Shown: positions 26,749 to 39,013 of the stretch, in pieces | Layout of the letters: each line of letters begins with the position of its first letter | Position numbering within the stretch: position 1 is the stretch's first letter | Origin: Viridothelium virens | Taxonomy: Eukaryota; Ascomycota; Dothideomycetes; Trypetheliales; Trypetheliaceae | Reading direction: 5' to 3' | DNA length: 64,000 nt | Assembly: GCA_010094025.1 (NCBI GenBank) | Contig: ML991777.1 | Location: 248,001-312,000 of the forward strand | Program-made: the position numbers and the translations under genes | Notes under the pieces: model-generated | Database searches by the model: none | Told to the model about the DNA's origin: nothing | Seen by the model: the letters and a program-made list of their open reading frames with translations, nothing else

Positions 26749-27802
26749 ATGATGAGAATCGCGATTGCTGGCACCGGCGGGCTAGCTTTCTGGATTGCAT
26801 TCTATATCCAGCAAGACACACCCCATCAAGTACTCTTGCTTTCGCGAACAGTATGATTGACTAAAATTCCCAAGCCGTCGGTGTCGTGGGCTGATTGAAA
26901 GAACAGAACCAGCCAAACTATGAGGCTCGAGACATGACAGTCCACGTCGTGGATTACAACAACGCAGAGTCTCTAAGATTCGCCCTCAGTGGCATAGACA
27001 TTGTCGTGTCCACGATTCTTGGACCAAATCAACTCCGCCTCATTGAAGCTGCTATAAGGGCGCGGGTACGCCGTCTCATTCCCGCAGAATTTGAAGGGCC
27101 TCCAAGATTGCGTCCGGCCGATGATCCGCTGGATCGGGGTCGTCACGCAGCACGACATCTGCTGCAGCAGCATCGCAATCGCATCCAATCCATGACCATT
27201 ATATGTGGTATCTTTTACGAACGCTTCCAGCGGGGAGGTCTAAATGCGGCCAGAATAGGAGCCACCTCCGGATTCTCTGGCGAGGGAGACTATATCATGG
27301 ATATCAACAACATGACTGCACAGGTGCCTGTGTACAACCGGAACAATCAGTACACTACGATTTGCATGACCAGTGTCCGAGATGTGGCACGATTGGTCGT
27401 ACGAGCCTTGGACCTTGATCGATGGCCTCCTGAGCTGAGCATCTACGCGGAGAGGATGACTGTGTACGATGTTGTGACTCTTGTTTCAAGCCTCAAAGGT
27501 GAGCAGTTAACCAAAATAAGATCAGCACAAGTCTGGCATAACTGATGGAGGTGGCAGAGGAGGAGTTTCAACCCATTACTTGGCATATCAATCAAGACTT
27601 GCTGAGAGCGGAGCTCAGCCAAGCTATTGCTGCCCAAGACATCTACAGGCAAAGGCGTACCCAAGCTCTTATGGCCACAGCAGAAGACCGGTACAATTTT
27701 AGGAACCCAAACTTCCGCCAAGCCTTTCCAGATTTCCAGTTGACACCTTTCCGAGATTGGATCTGCCGAGCGTGGGATTTAGAAGACGACGATGACGAGT
27801 AA
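26749..27802 (+). CDS. NmrA-like / isoflavone-reductase-type NAD(P)-binding protein
   Basis: Three exons (26749-26850, 26907-27498, 27558-27802) encode 312 aa with correct phases. The N-terminus is a Rossmann strand and glycine loop (MMRIAIAGTGGLAFWIAFYI). It is followed by VHVVDYNNAESLRFALSGIDIVVSTI, then IEAAIRARVRRLIPAEFE, a typical pattern of fungal NmrA-like and isoflavone-reductase-like proteins. The catalytic Tyr-Lys pair of classical SDRs is not expected or seen. Such proteins are either NAD(P)-sensing regulators or reductases in secondary metabolism. No biosynthetic cluster surrounds it, so its substrate is unknown. The C-terminus is acidic (LEDDDDE). The second glycine of the usual GxxGxxG is altered (GTGGLA). 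Confidence 0.85.
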
Positions 27803-28790
27803 TGTCTTGCCTCGCAGCAATTATTAATGCGGCTACAAGCCTCGGGGGAGGATGACGGTTTCGAGGCTGAGTAGTCGGAGCCAAAAGCTGGCGAAGCACC
27901 AACGACTACCCCACAATCCTTCCTTCATAGATGTCAACTTTACTTTTCAAATTTTCATTGAATACTTTGATGATTCATTCAAAGGTGGGCACGGCGCTGG
28001 TGAGGAGTTCGAAATGGATGTTTTCCAAATAATGAAGTCTTGACGACGGAAGTCGATTTAAGGACGTCTGCGGCCATGCGGCTTCCAAGGAGTTAATGGA
28101 CCCACTATGTTTCATTCTTTAATTAACTACATAATTCCCTGGATGCGGTCACCAGGGGGGGTACAGGTTTCGAAACAAAATGAGAAATTAGATCCTAGTG
28201 AACTGTACATCGGTTTCTAACCGAGTCGATCCATTCTGTATGTTCAGTAACAAGTTTGGTTGATGCAAAGTAGATCGTTCAGCTACTATGTAAAAACCAA
28301 ATCCCTCGGCAAGACCTACCAACTAGGGAGTGAAGGAGGGTTGGTCTCATTCTGGCCTGAACGACGGGAGGTGGGGGGCTCCCTAGTCTAACCTCAGGGG
28401 ATGATCGCTGTCGAGGAAGCACAACTCTCCCATTGTGGCTCGGTGAGTTATGCAATTGTGCCTGAACATCGGAATTGCAACCCAGGATCGAGATTGTGTA
28501 TCGAAAAGTAAAAGCCCCACCACACTACGTCACGCATGCCCAAGCCATGGCTTCGTGCACGCCACCATACCTTACCTTTCCCACTCTTTTCAGCATCTAG
28601 AATCCCACAGCCTGCACTGCTTCAAAACTTGACTCAATAACTTCCTTACCATTGCTTGTAATTTACTTCACGGTAAGGATCTTACTTAGCAGGTGTCCCA
28701 TTCTATGAGCTTGATGCTCCCGAATGACTGGCTTACCCAGCAAATCTATTTGAATTTTGGCTAATATGCACAGAAGATAGAACATTCAAT
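27803..28790. other. Intergenic region
   Basis: Between the NmrA-like gene and the first disordered-protein gene. AT-rich in the middle, with a G7 run near 28156. It holds the promoter of the following gene. No gene supported. Confidence 0.5.
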
Positions 28791-29378
28791 ATGTCTGGCA
28801 CTGATGAGACGTTCCACTATACCAAGGAGGATGTCCGTAGGTTGGAACAGAAGGAATCAGCAAGGCACGGTGGCAATATCCCCAAGAATTCCGAAACTGC
28901 TGGCCTACAGGTACGCTACGTTGGGACTGTTCGCCTCATACGATCCAAATCAGGTTACTGACGATATCTACAGTCTGTAGTCGACCAAGCCGACAAGGAT
29001 AAAGATCAAATCATATCCGAACGTCAGGCGAACCTGCCACTTCCCGATCAACCACCCACCAGCTCCGACTTCTCTTCGGCTGACGCCCGCACCGTCAATG
29101 TCGATTCTGGTGGCGTCCAAGACGATTTCAGCTATGGAGGTGGATCGTCATCTATTCGCGAGCCTGCGACAGGCGATAGCGATGTCCGTGCCAGTGGCGA
29201 GGATTGGAAAACAAATACCGCTGGCAGCGAGGTGGGCAGGACCGCAAAAGATAATCTAGGTGGTATTCCCAGTGACGCCGTAACGAGGGAGGCGAGGAAC
29301 AAAACGGGTACGGTGGAGACGAGACAGCCAGATTATGGCTATCCGCAGAAGAATGACCCTTCGAACAGCAATGCTTGA
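28791..29378 (+). CDS. Small hydrophilic protein, seed-maturation/LEA-like
   Basis: Two exons (28791-28910, 28974-29378) give 174 aa. The protein is almost free of hydrophobic residues. Its N-terminal part reads KEDVRRLEQKESARHGGN, then SVVDQADKDKDQIISERQAN, LPLPDQPP and SSADARTVNVDSGG. The remainder is Gly/Ser/Asp-rich (GEDWKTNTAGSEVGRTAKDN). The pattern of KESxxHGGNIP followed by an acidic helix resembles fungal proteins carrying a seed-maturation (SMP) type segment, which are associated with stress and dormancy. I assign this by pattern only. It is probably cytosolic, with no signal peptide or membrane segment. The next gene downstream encodes another disordered protein of similar composition. 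Confidence 0.75.
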
Positions 29379-29999
29379 GCGTGCCAGTCTGAGTATCGCT
29401 CTTGGCAGTCTTCCACTTACCAAGATCTTCCGTTGGATGATCTTGGTCTTGCAATCATGTAGTTAGCAATCTCGCAATTTCGAGAATTTGCTATAGTCCT
29501 ACGTTAGCCTTCAAATTAATTGACGACCCTATGAGCGTCAAATTAGGAATTGAGCATGAAAAATTTCTTCTCGTGGTCGCGTGCTCGGCAGTTTATCGAA
29601 TTCCAAACATGCCACTGTAACTTAAACACGATCCCTTGAGAGCTACAAGACCTCAATCCCCAAGTTTCCACACCACATTGGGAGTTTTACAGCTCTCATA
29701 GTATTACCATCCATACAACATATGTGGCATCCCGAATCACTATCGGAATTGTGATAACGATCGAATTGTGCGTTCGCACAGACCACAAAATTGCCGTACT
29801 GACGTCAGAAGAACGCAATTCATGTTGAATTTTGCCCTACCAGCTCGTGACTGAACATTCAACTGCATAGGTATATCACGTCCCATTTTTGCCTGGTGCA
29901 CCAATCTCTTCACGACTCTAAGGAACTGCAGCCAGTCAAAACACTCTTGAAATTTCAAACAGATCCTTCCAACGAGCTCACAAGTACTATCAGAATATC
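29379..29999. other. Intergenic between two disordered-protein genes
   Basis: AT-rich spacer with a short palindrome GTGCGTTCGCAC near 29767-29778. Presumed promoter of the next gene. No coding signal. Confidence 0.5.
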
Positions 30000-30793
30000 A
30001 TGTCAAGTTCATCGGGCACCAAGGTACGACATACCCCTCATTCGCTGCGCTCATAAGTATTTCAGACCTTCATGGCAATCCAGCCATCCCACAAGCTCTC
30101 TCCCTTTTCTCTTGCCTCTAGCATTTAACCATCTCTTCTCCATTGCATGCATGATACTAAACTCTCCATCTCCAGGTCACCAATGACCCGGAAGCTTTCC
30201 GCAACCCCGTCAATGAAGGCCCTGGTACAGTGACTTCCGATTCCCTCGCGGCGGAGTCCCTCTCTCGCGGTGGTAACTTTGCCGCCAATCAGCCTTCCGC
30301 CGGAGCCATGTCGCAACCTTCCTATAGCACCACAACGAACACGACTGATACCTCTAACACCACACGCCTTGATCCCGCACCTGATGCTGAGTCCCGTGAC
30401 GTCCAACAAGGCTGGAGCGAGCAGCAGCAGCTAGAGGCTGGGCGAGGCCTCGGAAAAGAGGCTGGGGTGGGTCCTACATTCGCTACTTCAGGTGGTGTCG
30501 GAGGCACCTCTAGTAGCGCTGGTGGATTGAGTGACCGGGATACAGGCGGTGCGATCAGCGGATCGAGCAAGCCGCATGGGAAAAACATCACTGAAGGCGG
30601 GGCGGACTTTGACAATGCCCCAAATGCAAGCTTCAATAACGACATAGGGGGACCGAATGACCCTGGGAGATATGGCGAGCAGAGGGCGCAGAGGTCGAAC
30701 GCGGAGAGTGGGCTAGATGCAGGGAGGGGACAGAGGCAGGGTGGCATTGAAGGCGAAAATCTGTATGACACAGTCGGAGAGTCGAACGCTTGA
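30000..30793 (+). CDS. Small disordered Gly/Ser/Asn-rich protein
   Basis: An 8-codon first exon (30000-30023, MSSSSGTK) is joined over a 152 nt intron to exon 30176-30793, giving 213 aa. The N-terminal block NPVNEGPGTVTSDSLAAESL then LSRGGNFAAN looks like a conserved motif of fungal hypothetical proteins. The rest is low-complexity (GGVGGTSSSAGGLSDRDTGG, AESGLDAGRGQRQGG). No signal peptide, membrane segment or cysteine is present. The function is unknown. Composition and adjacency to the LEA-like gene suggest a stress or desiccation role (inference). Confidence 0.75.
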
Positions 30794-31415
30794 AGTATAA
30801 GCTGGTACGGTTCAGTACAAATTCTATCTGTGCTTTTGATGAAACTGTGGCGGAGAAATACAAGTAAATATCATGGACAACGACCGTCATTGTTATCAAC
30901 GACATGTATATCCTTTCGAGAACAGCATCCGCCCTGGTACCCAAGAATTTTGTAATAAAATCTTAGTCCTGCGAAAGCCGGAGCTTGACGCCAAAGCTCT
31001 TCTAGCCATGATACTCCCCTTCTCTGACTCGTTAGCTAGCCCAGCAACAATGCATCCTCCTCCCTTGAGAAAACGTCAAACCTGATCTCCAATTCTCCTC
31101 TATGTCAATCTTCCAAAGCTCACTCCTCTCGATAAACCAAAACTTAGCTTTAAAATCGTGGAAATATGACATGAGCGGCATAAATTGAGAGGATGGCGAA
31201 TCCATGATATCATCCCTGTAGACCGGGGTGACGGGGATGGGATTCTTGACTTTTCGATCGACAAATCCCATCCGAACACATGCAATTCGCAGCCATACCT
31301 CCAACTCCAATCTACACCTCCTCTCTGCCTGATTTCTAGGTCACAAGGCGAATTACATTCCCTCAGTCAGACGTGCTTGTTACTCAGTCAACGTCACTCT
31401 CTACTTAGGGCGAGA
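30794..31415. other. Intergenic region
   Basis: Promoter side of the dehydrogenase gene. Several overlapping short frames on both strands have no family signature. Confidence 0.5.
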
Positions 31416-32539
31416 ATGTCGATTCGATTGCTCATCAGTGACATCACTACGACGCAAGCTCGCCTTCCAAGATGCCATCTTTCTGAGCGCATTCGCTTCC
31501 GCCCTTATTTTGCCCGCCGTCATTTCCCGGGTTGTCATTTCCCTGCAATTGCAAGCACGAATCGTTTGTACACTGCAAGACATCGTCAATATAACACAAT
31601 GGCTTCAAACAACAACACTGACTTCCAACTTGGGAATCTCTTCAATGTCAAGGACAAGATTGCTCTTGTGACAGGAGGAGGTAGTGGCATTGGCCTCATG
31701 GCCACCCAAGCCTTGGCGGTAAATGGGTGCAAGGGTATGTTGATATCGAAACTGCGAATGATCCCAAATTCATACCAACGACACGTATAGTCTACATCGT
31801 TGGCCGCTCAGAGGACAAGCTCGAGCGTGTTGCGGAGATCTATGGGAAAGACATCCCGGGGCAGATCATTCCACTCACGGCCGACATCACCAAGAAGGAA
31901 GACATCAAACGTCTTGTTGCCGATTTCGAGAAGCGTGAGAAATGTCTTTGCATGCTTGTCAACAACGCCGGGATTGCTGGAGCCACCCACAAGCCGGAGG
32001 GCGACTCTGCCGAACAGGTCCGCGCCAACATCTTCGATCCAGAAGATCAAAGCTTTGAGTTGTGGGAGCAAGTCTACCGAACCAACGTTGGCCAGCTCTA
32101 CTTCCTCAGCACGGCGTTTCTGCCGCTGCTCCAGCGTGCCACAGAGCATCAGTATGGCTACTCTGGCACCATCCTCAACATCACTTCCATTTCGGGGGTA
32201 GTAAAGCGCTCGCAGAACCATTTTGCTTACAATGCCTCCAAAGGGGCAGCCATCCACCTGACAAAATTGCTTGCCAACGAGCTGTTCCTGGCAGGGCTAA
32301 AGATTCGCGTCAACAGTGTCGCGCCGGGTGTGTTTCCCTCAGAGATGACGGCCGGCGGCCAGAGTGGCGAAGACCAGAAGAGCGAGCTACCGAAAGAAAA
32401 GTATGCGTCAATTCCAGCGGGCCGGCCAGGGAATGATCGAGATATGGGGAGCGCCATATTATTTGCGCTCTCGAATCAGTACTTTAATGGGCAGAACGTG
32501 GTAGTCGATGGAGGATATTTGATCGCAAATGGGGCGTGA
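31416..32539 (+). CDS. Short-chain dehydrogenase/reductase
   Basis: Two exons (to 31734, from 31791) give 355 aa from ATG 31416 or 294 aa from ATG 31599 (MASNNNTDF). The core is a classical SDR: KIALVTGGGSGIG cofactor loop, LVNNAGIAG, ITSISG with the catalytic Ser, YNASKGA with the catalytic Tyr and Lys, and a C-terminal GQNVVVDGGYL. It is closest in pattern to fungal 3-oxoacyl-(acyl-carrier-protein) reductase/RhlG-like proteins; the substrate is unknown. The optional 61-residue N-terminal extension is rich in Arg and Ser and nearly free of acids (RFRPYFARRHFPGCHFPAIA), like a mitochondrial presequence. The two starts may therefore give mitochondrial and cytosolic forms (inference). Confidence 0.92.
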
Positions 32540-32775
32540 TTAACATGAGGGCAGCAGACAAGACATCAGGCTCTTCTGAGGGATGACGAGTTTGACTTGA
32601 GATGCAGAAAACGACTTCCAGGGCTAATGAGCTCTTCAGAAGATGAGAAGCCGTCGGAGAGGTCTAGTTGATAGAAGCATAAGCACTACTACAAAGAAAA
32701 AATCACAATTGCACAGAATGAAATAAAAATTTTTGTTAATGAGACAATGACTGATGATACATACACACAAAATCT

Positions 32776-34197
32776 CTAATAGCTCTTCTCCCTCCACTTC
32801 TCATCCTGGCTCTCACTCCTCCCATGCAACATCCCCATATTGCTATCCATCCGCTTCCTCCCCCGCCGGCCACTCACCTCTCTCGCCCACTCCGTCAACT
32901 GATAGCACCAACCCCCAGCCACCACCACCCCACTCGCCACGTTCACCAGCCGCACAAGCAGACTCAAGAGGCTCGCGCTCTCCTCGCTGATCAGCAGCGT
33001 GATGGGCTCGATGTCGTACTTGACGAAGATGCCGGGGATATGGCTTTCAGGGACGGGATGCGACTGCGAGGTGACGGCGTACTGGTTAGTGTGGATGGTG
33101 GCGCCGCCGTCGTCGAGGGAGTAGCGCGACTCGAGGTCTGAGGCGCCGCTCGCGAGGGAGGCCGCCGAGAGTTGGCCCACGGGCGTGGTGGTGTAGATGG
33201 TGGGGACGATGGAGAGGTAGTATTGGTATTTGTAGAAGTGGTCGTAGACGGTTCCGACGGTGGCGTCGAGCGGGTTGGTGAGCGAAGGGTAGAAGGGGCC
33301 GAAGGAGAGCTCGTTGATGTAGTGGGAGAAGTTGAAGGCTGTGAGGAGGCGGACGAACAGAGATCAGAATGGGTGGCTTCGTTGTAAGGATAGATGGGAT
33401 TCTAGGAAAAGGGCTTACCACTATGATCCAGGTGTGGGCCAAACTCCATGTATCCATGGCCTCGGGCGGTAATGTGGAAATCCCCTTGAACCTTGTTGCC
33501 CTCCATACTCCCGTACACCCTACATGCGTCGACGTCGCCTCGTAGTCGCGGAGTCTTCTTGAATCTCTTTCTTCCTCTCGCGGCACCGAGATAGTCATGC
33601 ACATCCTCCTCGTCGTAGATGCTCCTATCCTTTTCATCCCCAACCCCTAACGTATGGACGCCCCTTTGCTTTCCCCATTGGCCCCAGTTCGTAGGATCCT
33701 TCTTAAGGGTATCGCCAGCCAATATCCGGTCGCCAGAAGCGTCTTGAACATTCACATGAAGGTCTTGGCATTGCATGGCAACTACAACGTCGAGATTGAT
33801 CTGGAGGATATGTGCAACACCATGTTCGACGGAGTAGGTGTGAGATGTTTCACCCACGAACCACCGGCGGAGTTCAGAGAATGTGAGTAGGCTACCGACG
33901 AAGAGAAGAATTATGGTCCATACTCCTCCCGAGGAGGTTCGGGTCAGGTATGTAGGTTTGGTCTTGGCTGATGGGAGAACATTATCAGCGCATGCGGAAT
34001 GCGACGATTTGGGGTACGAGCCGGTGGCGACGAGGAAGTACAAAGCTCCATTGAGGTAGCTGAGTAGCATCTAATTTTTCCCGGACTCATCAAGAAGCGG
34101 AGGCACACTCACGAAAAGCATCAAACGCCTTCACAGAAAGACCCTTGGCGTCGCCGAAGTTTCCCTCGTCGAGGCCATGATCAACGAAACCATTCAT
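32776..34197 (-). CDS. erv41: ER-Golgi vesicle protein Erv41 (ERGIC2 family)
   Basis: Three exons, about 398 aa. The first exon gives MNGFVDHGLDEGNF and AFDAF; a 140 nt intron leads into PKTKPTYLTRTSSGGVWTI and the first membrane helix (IILLFVGSLLTFSELRRWF). The large lumenal domain follows, with DLHVNVQDASGDR, an HLDHSAFNFSHYINEL junction across the second intron, LSFGPFYPSLTNPLD and a second membrane segment near the C-terminus (LLVRLVNVASGVVVAGGWC). This is the Erv41/Erv46 architecture of COPII/COPI cargo receptors. The lysine-rich tail (EKWREKSY) faces the cytosol. An internal ATG at 34070 lies in the intron and is not the start. Confidence 0.93.
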
Positions 34198-34979
34198 AGG
34201 TCCAGGATGCTGGAGGCAATCACATCTGCCGGGGAAGAGAGATAAGAGTGTATACGAGGGCGAAGAAAAAGGATCAAGCGGGGGTGAATGGACAATTGCT
34301 GGCGATGTCTCGGTGATCGAGTTCAGGCTGAAAAGACAAGAACAACTTTCCAGATGGCTCGTGCTTCCGGCGGTGGTTTGGCAATCTGCCTCCCTGTCCG
34401 TGCTGTCCTATCTTCCACGCCTCACGTCCGGACACCTACTCGCATGGCTAATGAGGATGATTTGGAATAGACGCGAAGGAATGAGCGCCGCATCCCCGGT
34501 AGCAATAAATCAAGATGACACAATGAACAGAATTTTCAGCGGTAGGCTGGCCCAAAGAAGCGTTCTCCCCGGGATGGCAATATGGAGTTGAGACCGAAAC
34601 CTCGAGACTTTAGATTGATGGAAGACGCATGCAACAATGATCTGCAGCGTACATATATTGCGCTAGCTGACCTATGGATTTCCAATTCCCGACTCATCAG
34701 TATTAGCGCACCAGAACGACAGACATGCGAACGTTGGCCAGAAACATCGCAAGTACCGACCCCCATGAGCGAAACGGTATCTCCACCCAAAACATCCACC
34801 CAGAGCATGATAGGTATACAGCCCAGTGCAATCACCCCCATTGAAATCATGATGAAGAAAAGAGAGGCGCCAGCGCAAAGCCAAGGCATTACCCTCGTGG
34901 CACAACCTCCACGCCAATGAACACCTCATCAAACATCCAGCATCATCCCATCGTGCCATCCCTCCTTGAACTCCCACCC
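34198..34979. other. Intergenic erv41 / facB
   Basis: Promoter of erv41 and 3' flank of facB. On the minus strand a 117-codon frame (34536-34889) begins with two hydrophobic stretches (LCAGASLFFIMISMGVIALG). It has no family match and may be chance. Confidence 0.45.
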
Positions 34980-37900
34980 TCACTTCTCACTCGCCTCCAT
35001 GACCCACGTCCACCAACTTCCCTCCCCAAGCCCCCCAACAAACTCCTCCCCCCTCCCCTCCGGCCCTCCATGTCCCTGAAGACAGGCAGCCCCTCCTCCC
35101 TCTCCATGTGCCCCGCCTTCCCCCACCATCACAATCCCCGGATAACAACCATCGCTGTTCGTGCTCACGCTGCCCCAATCCTGCGCCGGGAAGTCCTCAA
35201 ACGGACTGTGTAGCTCCTCTAGACTCTCTACACTCCGCGGCGCCGTCCGCAGCGTGCGTCCCCCGCCTCCTCCTGCTCCCGCCCCTGCTCCTCCCCCTCT
35301 CCCTCCGCCGCCAGCCCCATTCCCCGCGTCGCTCCCGATGCTCGCCGCACTGCCCCCCGTCGTCGACGCGACGTAGGGATTTGCAGCAGATGGTGACGTC
35401 GAGGAGCCGGTCGCGGCGGTGTGTTGGTGGTGGGTGTTGGTGTTCCACCAGGGCGGGAAGGAATCCGGGGGTAAGTCGAAGGTGTTGTAGGAAGATGAGC
35501 AGGTGGTGGTGCCGTCGGTGTGGGTGAGAGAGGGGACATCGAGGAGGGCGTCGACGGGGGGACCGCCGTAGATGCCGTCGTAGATATTGCTTTGGCCGTT
35601 GTCGATGCTGCCGAGAAGGCGTTCCCAGTCTGTGGGTTGGGCCGACTGTGGCGCGTTGTTGTTGGTAGGAGGTTTGCGGGGGCCCAGGGAGGAAGTGGTC
35701 GAGGGGGAGTCGGAGGCGAAGGGGAAGTAGTCGAGGTTCGGGACGGAGCCGTTGCGGTGCGGTTGTTGTTGTTGGAGGTTATCGACATGCTTGAGGCGAT
35801 AGGCTGGTGCGGGCGGCCGTCCATTACAGAGATGAGGGGAGGGGTTTTGATTTTGATTTTGCGAAGACACTTGCGTTGGTTCTGATTGTGCCGATATAGT
35901 GGAACAAATGCTGACCTGGCTTCCACTGCGGCCTTGAGAATTGCTAAAAGAGTCCAAAGACATGGAGGGCAGTGTAATCCGGCGGTTTTCGTGTGGTTCT
36001 TGTCGTACATACTTTTGAGTAGCTTCTGCAAAGCGTGACGCAAGTAATTTAATTTGCTTTTGTGGGGAGGAGCGACTGCCTTTGGATGGTGATGGCATAC
36101 TCTCGTTAGCCGGAGTAGCTCTGTATGGATCCAGGTTATCGGTTGATAGCCTGTCGGGAGCCAATGCATTGGCTATCTCTGCTAATTGTCTTAACTGGCT
36201 TGCGCCGGGGGCTGCGTCTCGGTCAAGGATATCCAGGACGCATTGTAATTGTTTTTGGACGTCCTTTCGGAGCTTACCACCAGACTCGACATCCTGGTTC
36301 TGGAATAGGAGCCCGAATCCGCATAGCGATAGAAGCTCGTGCTTGTTGAGACACATTGAAAAGCTCAGCTTCCGCTCTTCCAGAAGTTGAATGATCTGAA
36401 TGCTATGTTTTGCTGACGCAGCTAGGGCGACAACAGAGGAAGATAATTTGACGTTTCCACTCGTGCAAACGGCCGGTCGATGAATAAGACCTCGAATAAA
36501 ATGGTATGCGAGAGACTAGACTGGGTCAGCACCGAAGACAAGGCGAGCACAACTTTAAGAAGACGTACCAGAACAAAAGAGCGGCTGCAGACGACGGTAG
36601 TGCTGGGCTTGTCTTGCGCGAAATGCAGGCGAAGATGTGGTGCAAGGTTGTTCAACCAAACGTCTAACTCATCGTTCAAGGCAACAATCTTTTTCAAAGA
36701 TATTTCATGAGAAGCTGACGCAGGATAATTTTGATCTAGAACTCTGGAAAGTATACGGCTCGCTCGAAAGAGTGCAAGAGCAGCAGAAAGCTTTGTCGAT
36801 TCGCCGGGAAGGGTGGGTTGAAAACCTCGTTCGGTAACGTATTCTTCATCAACATCTACAGGGTATTCGCAGTGAATATCGTCTTCTTGTAACTGTTTAG
36901 GTAAACCAAGTAAAGCAGCAGAAAAGCTAGAGGCGTCAGCGTGGTTTGATCTATGATGTCGGGACTGCTCACCAATCAAGGGTATAAAGCGTCCAAAACA
37001 CCTTCTTTCTTGTCTCACCCGTCAATGCACCAAGGGCAAAGCGTTTCTGGGACTGATGAAGGCCAAGGCGATGAGACAAGCCAATAGCCACACTTTTATA
37101 TGTCTGTAGTCTTGCATAGTCCCCCCTTTGAATACAATAGATTTGGGCTAATATGAGACACTGAAGGACGGGCAACGAACTTTCCATCATGGTTGACTCT
37201 AAAGCTGACGTCCACTGCAACTCATAAGAGTCGATCTGTTGCTTGTCATAAGCCTAGAGAGTGGTAAGCAAAGTAATCTGGGATCGACAAACCGCACGAC
37301 TTACGTTGCTCGATAATGCTGCAATTCCAAAGACAAGATAGAGCTGCGCAATCCCTTGTTTGTCTTGAATGGCATCCGTATCTGAGACAAAACCTTCATA
37401 GAGAGAGAGGAAGGTAGGCCGATAGAGGACCGGGAAGAGCGGTGCCCATTCTTGGAAGAAGATACTGATCAGTTGATCGGATACTAGGCGAGGCGGCGGA
37501 GATGGTTCTATAGGGCTGGCCGGGCTTCGACTCCTTTGTTCCGGAGGAGGTGTGAAGAAGGCATCGGTCTCGACGTCTGAACAAGACTGGCCATTCTCTT
37601 GTAACTTGCGCTTGAAGGCCTCGACGAGGGTCCGTCCACTCGAGGTGCCGGCGAAAATTGACTGCATACCATTTTCGTCAAGCAGGTAGGGCGATTGTTG
37701 TATCTTGAATACCTCGTCCTTGAGCTCGTCCTTGACATCGGTGATGGAGATTGGAGAGAGGGTGTTGGAAGGTCTCCGGTCCATGAGGAGATGATGTGTT
37801 GATGAATGCGGATTGATGCGCGACAACATATCGATCTTCTCGTCCTTTTCGTCCAAGAGGTTCTTCAACTCCCTCACCTCGCATTCCAAGGCTCTGACTC

Positions 37901-38153
37901 TTTCCTCCAATGACTCGGTATAGCCACGTGGGAAGGCTCTCCGACTAAGCTTGTCACTTGTCTTACACTCAAACCCCACGTTCGCACATTGCGAACAGCA
38001 TGGCCGAATGCCATCGCACCTGATCTTTTTGCTGCGACACCGATCGCAAGCCTGAGCGATACGCGTCTGCGCGCTCGTCCCCACTTTGATCACCTTCATT
38101 GGGAGTATGCCAGGCATATTGGCGGAGGAGAGGTCCTTAAGACCTGTAGGCAA
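34980..38153 (-). CDS. facB: Zn2Cys6 activator of acetate/C2 metabolism (FacB/Cat8)
   Basis: Four exons (37305-38153, 36973-37253, 36569-36926, 34980-36515) give 1,007 aa, all phases correct. The Zn cluster is [14 protein letters not shown] then [11 protein letters not shown], followed by the linker and coiled coil ([39 protein letters not shown]). These features are diagnostic for FacB/Acu-15/Cat8. The fungal-specific transcription factor domain lies at about 230-560 ([43 protein letters not shown]). The C-terminal half is Ser/Pro/Asn-rich with a Gly tract, typical of an activation region. The protein activates acetyl-CoA synthetase, glyoxylate-cycle and gluconeogenic genes. The most conserved start is probably [11 protein letters not shown] at 38117; the in-frame ATG at 38153 adds 12 residues. 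Length exceeds Aspergillus FacB. Confidence 0.93.
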
Positions 38154-38814
38154 GAGGGTATCTTCTTGGAGAGAGGCTTGATTCTGCGATCCTATTTGGC
38201 GAGGATGTGGTTACGGAGATCGCCACAGTTCAGGCCATCCGAATGTGGACCTTCTCGGACGAGGCCAGACTCATGTAGAAGTTATTTTCAGCATCGAAGT
38301 CGATCCAGGGGGGGCAAGACGTTACACTTCTCACGATGCTTTTACGGCGTGGGCGATGAAGCAGGTCAGGTGTGTAAGCGACGGGAACCAGTGACATGGA
38401 TTGTGGAGTATCTTGGCCATATATGGGGGATCCATGCCAGCCAACCCGCCTCTAAACCCGGGGTATCACCCTAACGTTAGTGTCTCTCCGGAGAGTCCGG
38501 CCTGCTGGCGGAAAAAACCGATAGCAGCTGGCGCCAGCTCCAAACACCAAACACTTTTGGCGCAATGTCAGGCCGGCAGGCGGTGCATAAGCGAGGATTT
38601 CGGTGGATTTGCTGAAGTTGCCGTGGGCGAGGGATCACCGGGATCAACTCCAGGAATTGGGGCGAAGGTGCGCTGGTGAGGGAGAGATACGTACCGGCAC
38701 AGTGTTCAGATTAATTGAAGCGGTCCTTCTCGGGAGATGATTGACCTCGCAGGACTTGCTTTTGATCTGTGCGACGGACCATGTCCAGACGGCGGGCGCC
38801 AAGCTGCACGAGAG

Positions 38815-38841
38815 GCTTAGGGTGCTTAGGGTGCTTAGGGT
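38815..38841 (+). repeat. Three tandem copies of a 9-mer
   Basis: GCTTAGGGT is repeated three times without interruption. The hexamer TTAGGG is present, but the spacing is 9 nt, so this is not telomeric sequence. Confidence 0.85.
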
Positions 38842-38906
38842 GATATCAGAGTGGAGAGACGCCGCGGTCGGCCAGGATCGCGAACATGCAGCAGGCGACC
38901 TGACGT

Positions 38907-38952
38907 CCTAAGGTGCTAACGTGCTAAACACCCTAAGGTGCTAACGTGCTAA
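38907..38952 (+). repeat. Two direct copies of a 21-mer
   Basis: A 21 nt unit beginning CCTAAGGTGCTAACG occurs at 38907-38927 and 38932-38952, separated by 4 nt. Each unit itself contains GTGCTAA twice. CACCCTAAG between the copies is the reverse complement of the CTTAGGGTG units near 38816. Confidence 0.85.
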
Positions 38953-39013
38953 GGCGAGCTGTATGCAACGTTGATTGGAGGCTCAGACTCGGCTTCCCTT
39001 ATGTAGCCGACCG

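Noticed and set aside
38815-38841. TTAGGG repeats suggesting an interstitial telomere
   Set aside because: The repeat period is 9 nt (GCTTAGGGT), only three copies, and genes continue on both sides.
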